A stretch of DNA of 25,805 bases from Anaerolineales bacterium UBA832 (GTDB taxonomy: Bacteria; Chloroflexota; Anaerolineae; Anaerolineales; UBA11657): NCBI GenBank assembly GCA_002296125.1, contig DBHI01000100.1:1-25805 (forward strand). The letters run 5' to 3'. The notes under the pieces are model-generated. The model was not told the origin of the DNA, did no database searches, and saw nothing but the letters and a program-made list of their open reading frames with translations. Within the stretch, counting starts at the first letter, position 1; each line of letters starts with the position of its first letter. The translations under genes and the position numbers were made by a program. Positions 23,250-25,805 of this stretch are shown one piece after another.

Positions 23250-23746
23250 GACGTCGTTTTGGTAAATTTATAGCAGATTTAGCAGATAGTGATGACGAAA
23301 TTTACGTTTTGGTTGGTGATATAGGTTATAGAGTTTTCGACGAGTTTCGTTTGCGTCATCCAGGTCGATTTATCAACATGGGTGTGTGCGAGCAAAGTAT
23401 TATAAGTGTATCTGCTGGAATGGCTTTAGAAGGATTAAAGCCATGGGTTTATACTATTACACCCTTTTTGATAGAGCGTCCATTTGAACAAATTAAACTT
23501 GATATTGATCAACAAAACGTTAATGTGAAACTTGTAGGATATGCTGATTATCCTAATCAAGGACCAACACATAGTGAATTGAATGGTAAGAAACTCATGC
23601 AATTATTTGATAACATTACTTCTTTTTTTCCTCAAGATGGTGATGAAACTCAGTTGATGTTACAAAAAGCTTATGATGTTTTCGGTCCTGCATTTGTGAG
23701 TTTGAAAAGTGATCCATTGTTAACTCGATCAATAACTGAGTCTTAA
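23246..23746 (+). CDS. Transketolase-like pyrimidine-binding subunit lacking the third domain
   Basis: A 166-residue protein starting at GTG, four bases inside the previous gene. It carries the thiamine pyrimidine-binding domain: VGDIGYRVFDEF (23-34), NMGVCEQSIISVSAGMALEG (44-63) with cofactor-activating Glu49, and GPTHSE (106-111). A usual split-transketolase C subunit is about 300 residues and includes a C-terminal transketolase_C domain, but this chain stops near the end of the Pyr domain (FVSLKSDPLLTRS). The stop is followed by ordinary intergenic DNA and the next gene, with no trace of the missing domain in another frame that I can see. This suggests a genuine short form. It should dimerise with the upstream subunit to complete the active site. 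Confidence 0.85.
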   Translation: MRRRFGKFIADLADSDDEIYVLVGDIGYRVFDEFRLRHPGRFINMGVCEQSIISVSAGMALEGLKPWVYTITPFLIERPFEQIKLDIDQQNVNVKLVGYADYPNQGPTHSELNGKKLMQLFDNITSFFPQDGDETQLMLQKAYDVFGPAFVSLKSDPLLTRSITES

Positions 23747-23770
23747 TCAGAGATTATTTATCTGACTGAT
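23746..23770 (+). other. Imperfect hairpin after the transketolase genes
   Basis: ATCAG-AGAT and ATCT-CTGAT pair around TATTT with a two-base GA bulge, overlapping the last base of the TAA stop. No T-run follows and the cluster continues, so termination is unlikely. It may slow decay of the upstream message or mark a pause. Confidence 0.3.
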
Positions 23771-23812
23771 TTCTATAGTAAACGTTCATATATATTATAA
23801 AAAGGAAATATT

Positions 23813-24478
23813 ATGGGTAAATTAGTGAATTATGTTACACCTCTTCATCAGTCTACAAAACGTCAGTATATTGATCGAATGATTGATGATAAAGTGCACT
23901 GCATGCTTAAAGCTAAGGAATATGATTTTGATTATTGGGATGGAGATCGTCGTTATGGTTATGGTGGTTACAAATTTATTCCTGGACATTGGAAACCTGT
24001 TGCTCAGCTTTTGATTGATAATTATGGTTTGAATAATGAATCTAGTGTGTTAGATGTAGGCTGTGGTAAAGCTTATTTATTATACGAATTAAAGATGCTT
24101 TTGCCTGGATTGCGTGTGGCTGGATTTGATATTTCAAAGCATGGTATATCAGATGCCAGACCAGAAATTAAAGATGATTTGTTTATACATAGAGCACAAG
24201 ATCCATATAAGTTTAAAGACAATGAATTTGATCTAGTAATCTCACTTGGTTGTTTTCATAATTTAAGAATTTTTGAACTAAAGAATGCTTTATCTGAGGT
24301 TGAGCGTGTTGGAAAAAGCGGTTACATAATGTTAGAAAGTTATCGTAATGAGCTAGAACAATTTAATTTACAGTGTTGGGCTTTAACTTGTGAATCATTT
24401 TTTGATCATGAGGAATGGCCTTGGATTTATGATCATTTTGGTTATACTGGTGATTATGAATTCATATATTTTGAGTAA
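23813..24478 (+). CDS. Class I SAM-dependent methyltransferase
   Basis: A 221-residue methyltransferase. The SAM-binding motif I is LDVGCGKAYLL (80-90), with the acidic end of strand two at Asp106 in FDISKH, and LVISLGCFHNLR (about 142) is the motif IV/post-strand region. The N-terminus is distinctive (NYVTPLHQSTKRQYI, then DYWDGDRRYGYGGYKFIPG at 40-58), and I associate this opening with methyltransferases of surface-polysaccharide loci. The target could be a sugar hydroxyl, an amine or a carboxyl, and the sequence does not tell. AAAAGGA about eight bases upstream of the ATG is a good ribosome site. The gap to the transketolase gene is 66 bases and to the dehydrogenase gene 18. Confidence 0.87.
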   Translation: MGKLVNYVTPLHQSTKRQYIDRMIDDKVHCMLKAKEYDFDYWDGDRRYGYGGYKFIPGHWKPVAQLLIDNYGLNNESSVLDVGCGKAYLLYELKMLLPGLRVAGFDISKHGISDARPEIKDDLFIHRAQDPYKFKDNEFDLVISLGCFHNLRIFELKNALSEVERVGKSGYIMLESYRNELEQFNLQCWALTCESFFDHEEWPWIYDHFGYTGDYEFIYFE

Positions 24479-24496
24479 AAGGAATCTATTAATATT

Positions 24497-25549
24497 ATGA
24501 TAGTAAAAAATATGAAAGCAGCTATTTTGATGGAAAGTAACGAGCCATTAGTAGTTGCTGAAATCGAGATGCCTAACAAATTGCAATATGGTCAAGTTCT
24601 AGTTGAATTATTTTATAGTGGTATTTGTGGTGCACAAATAAATGAGATTGAAGCAGCCAAGGGTCCTGATAAATTTTTGCCACATTTATTGGGTCATGAA
24701 GGCTCAGGTGTTGTTTTAGATGTTGGACCAGGTGTTACAACGGTTCAAAAGGGTGATCATGTGGTGATGCACTGGCGTCCTGGTGATGGTATTGAATCTC
24801 AGACACCTCAATATCGATGGAACGATAATGATATAAATGCTGGATGGGTAACTACATTTAATGAATTTGCTGTTGTATCAGAAAATCGGATTACTAGTAT
24901 TCCAAAAGATTTTGATTTGAAGTTGGCGCCTTTGTTAGGATGTGCTGTTACTACAGCTATTGGTGTAGTCAATAATGATGCTTGTGTGAAAATTGGAGAG
25001 TCCGTTGTGATTTTTGGTGTAGGAGGTGTGGGACTTTTAATTGCGCAAGCTGCATCTATGGTTTCAGCTTATCCAATTGTTGGTGTTGACAAAGTTGAAT
25101 CGAAACTGAAAATGTGTAAGGATTTTGGTGTGACACATACTTTGCTGTCTAGTGATGATCTTGATAATAACAATAAAATGATAAAAGATATTGTTGGATC
25201 TAAAGGAGCAGATGTAGTTGTAGATACTACTGGTATTGCAAGAGTTATTGAATGCGCATATGAATTAACTCATCCTGATGGTAAAACTATTTTGGTGGGT
25301 GTACCCAGGAAGGGAGATAACATAAATATTTATTCTTTACCTTTACATTTTAACAAAATATTAACTGGTTCAGAAGGTGGAAATTGTAGACCTAATATTG
25401 ATATACCACGTTATATTAAACTTTACGAAGTTGGAAAGCTCAATTTTAATGGTTTAGTTACTCACGAATTTGATTTGGACAATGTGAATGAAGCAATAGA
25501 TATGGTTCGGAGTGGTGAATGTGGAAGATGTATGATAAAACTCCAATGA
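24497..25549 (+). CDS. Zinc-dependent medium-chain dehydrogenase (sorbitol/threonine dehydrogenase-like)
   Basis: A 350-residue MDR-superfamily oxidoreductase. Catalytic zinc ligands are visible as Cys44 in SGICGAQ and His67-Glu68 in LLGHEGSG, and the Rossmann nucleotide motif is GVGGVG (174-179). The four-cysteine structural zinc loop usually found near residues 90-115 is absent, since that stretch (HWRPGDGIESQTPQYRWND) has no cysteine. It probably oxidises a secondary alcohol to a ketone, or the reverse, on a sugar or sugar-phosphate. A ketone would be the right substrate for the downstream DegT-type aminotransferase. An alternative ATG at 24512 gives the more canonical MKAAIL start. The AAGGA at 24479-24483 is rather far from the first ATG. 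Confidence 0.87.
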   Translation: MIVKNMKAAILMESNEPLVVAEIEMPNKLQYGQVLVELFYSGICGAQINEIEAAKGPDKFLPHLLGHEGSGVVLDVGPGVTTVQKGDHVVMHWRPGDGIESQTPQYRWNDNDINAGWVTTFNEFAVVSENRITSIPKDFDLKLAPLLGCAVTTAIGVVNNDACVKIGESVVIFGVGGVGLLIAQAASMVSAYPIVGVDKVESKLKMCKDFGVTHTLLSSDDLDNNNKMIKDIVGSKGADVVVDTTGIARVIECAYELTHPDGKTILVGVPRKGDNINIYSLPLHFNKILTGSEGGNCRPNIDIPRYIKLYEVGKLNFNGLVTHEFDLDNVNEAIDMVRSGECGRCMIKLQ

Positions 25550-25556
25550 TTTAAAA

Positions 25557-25805
25557 ATGAAAGTTCCTTATTTAGATTTGAGTGTTAAAGATCAAAAGCT
25601 TAAGGCTAATCTTATAGACGCTGTTGATCGTGTACTATCACATGGACGAATTGTATTAGGTCCAGAAGTAGTGGAGTTTGAGCAGTTAATTGCTCAAATG
25701 TGTGGTAGGAAATATGCGGTTGGAGTAAGTTCTGGTACTGATGCTTTGTATGTTGCTCTTAAAAGTCTTGGTATTGGACCGGGTGATGAAGTTATTACAA
25801 CACCA
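25557..25805 (+). CDS. DegT/DnrJ/EryC1/StrS-family sugar aminotransferase (partial, runs off the window)
   Basis: The 83 visible residues begin MKVPYLDL and continue through GRIVLGPEVVEFEQ to the cofactor-binding VSSGTDALYVALKSLGIGPGDEV. This is the unmistakable N-terminus of the PLP-dependent sugar aminotransferases, which convert keto-sugar nucleotides to amino sugars. The catalytic lysine lies beyond the window end. It starts eight bases after the dehydrogenase stop, consistent with one operon. A few family members are dehydratases (histidine in place of lysine), which cannot be excluded here. Confidence 0.9.
   Translation, partial: MKVPYLDLSVKDQKLKANLIDAVDRVLSHGRIVLGPEVVEFEQLIAQMCGRKYAVGVSSGTDALYVALKSLGIGPGDEVITTP

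Noticed and set aside
16033..25805. Recent horizontal transfer of the polysaccharide locus by a mobile element
   Set aside because: No integrase, transposase, terminal repeats or tRNA-end duplication was seen. Base composition by eye is the same as in the flanking housekeeping genes. tRNA-Val is next to the locus but no repeated 3' end was found inside the window.

Overview
The window (25,805 bases, AT-rich throughout) is a gene-dense bacterial chromosome segment with short intergenic gaps and many start/stop overlaps. Several features fit a low-GC, probably marine member of the Chloroflexota (SAR202/Dehalococcoidia-like): the cdaA-cdaR pair beside der and lepB, a DUF3048 lipoprotein, a deoC-aldehyde dehydrogenase cluster, and an EPS-type regulator paired with a NusG paralogue. 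That placement is an inference from gene families, not a measured phylogeny. No insertion sequence, phage gene, CRISPR array or rRNA was seen. Two tRNA genes, Glu(TTC) and Val(TAC), are present, both on the minus strand.

Layout. (1) 1-2511, plus strand: a possible tail of an upstream gene, then an HTTM-family membrane protein and a DCC-type thiol-disulfide oxidoreductase, which often occur together. (2) 2540-5237, minus strand: a PLP aminotransferase, a DUF3048 lipoprotein, and tRNA-Glu with a good sigma70-like promoter. (3) 5335-6840, plus strand: an M32 carboxypeptidase. (4) 6868-15348, minus strand: a probable eight-gene operon reading argF, cdaA, cdaR, der, lepB, deoC, an active aldehyde dehydrogenase, and a catalytically dead half-length aldehyde dehydrogenase. 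The last two together look like a two-subunit version of the fused enzyme ALDH16. cdaA appears to start at a non-canonical ATA codon. (5) 15404-15874: a pterin carbinolamine dehydratase gene (plus) and tRNA-Val (minus). (6) 15959-25805, plus strand: a glycoconjugate/polysaccharide locus that runs off the window.

The last region is the most interesting. It opens with a winged-helix regulator and an RfaH/LoaP-type NusG paralogue. A near-perfect 35-bp palindrome overlaps their promoter. After a non-coding leader that contains a GC-rich hairpin resembling the enterobacterial ops element comes a near-contiguous run of biosynthetic genes: an SDR epimerase, a nucleotidyltransferase-PfkB kinase fusion in reversed HldE order, a second SDR, a HAD-aminoglycoside-phosphotransferase-like fusion, a split transketolase without its third domain, a methyltransferase, a medium-chain dehydrogenase, and a DegT/DnrJ-type aminotransferase cut by the window end. 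I infer that the locus makes and activates an unusual, possibly transketolase-derived and amino-substituted sugar for a surface polymer, under processive antitermination. The product cannot be named from the sequence.
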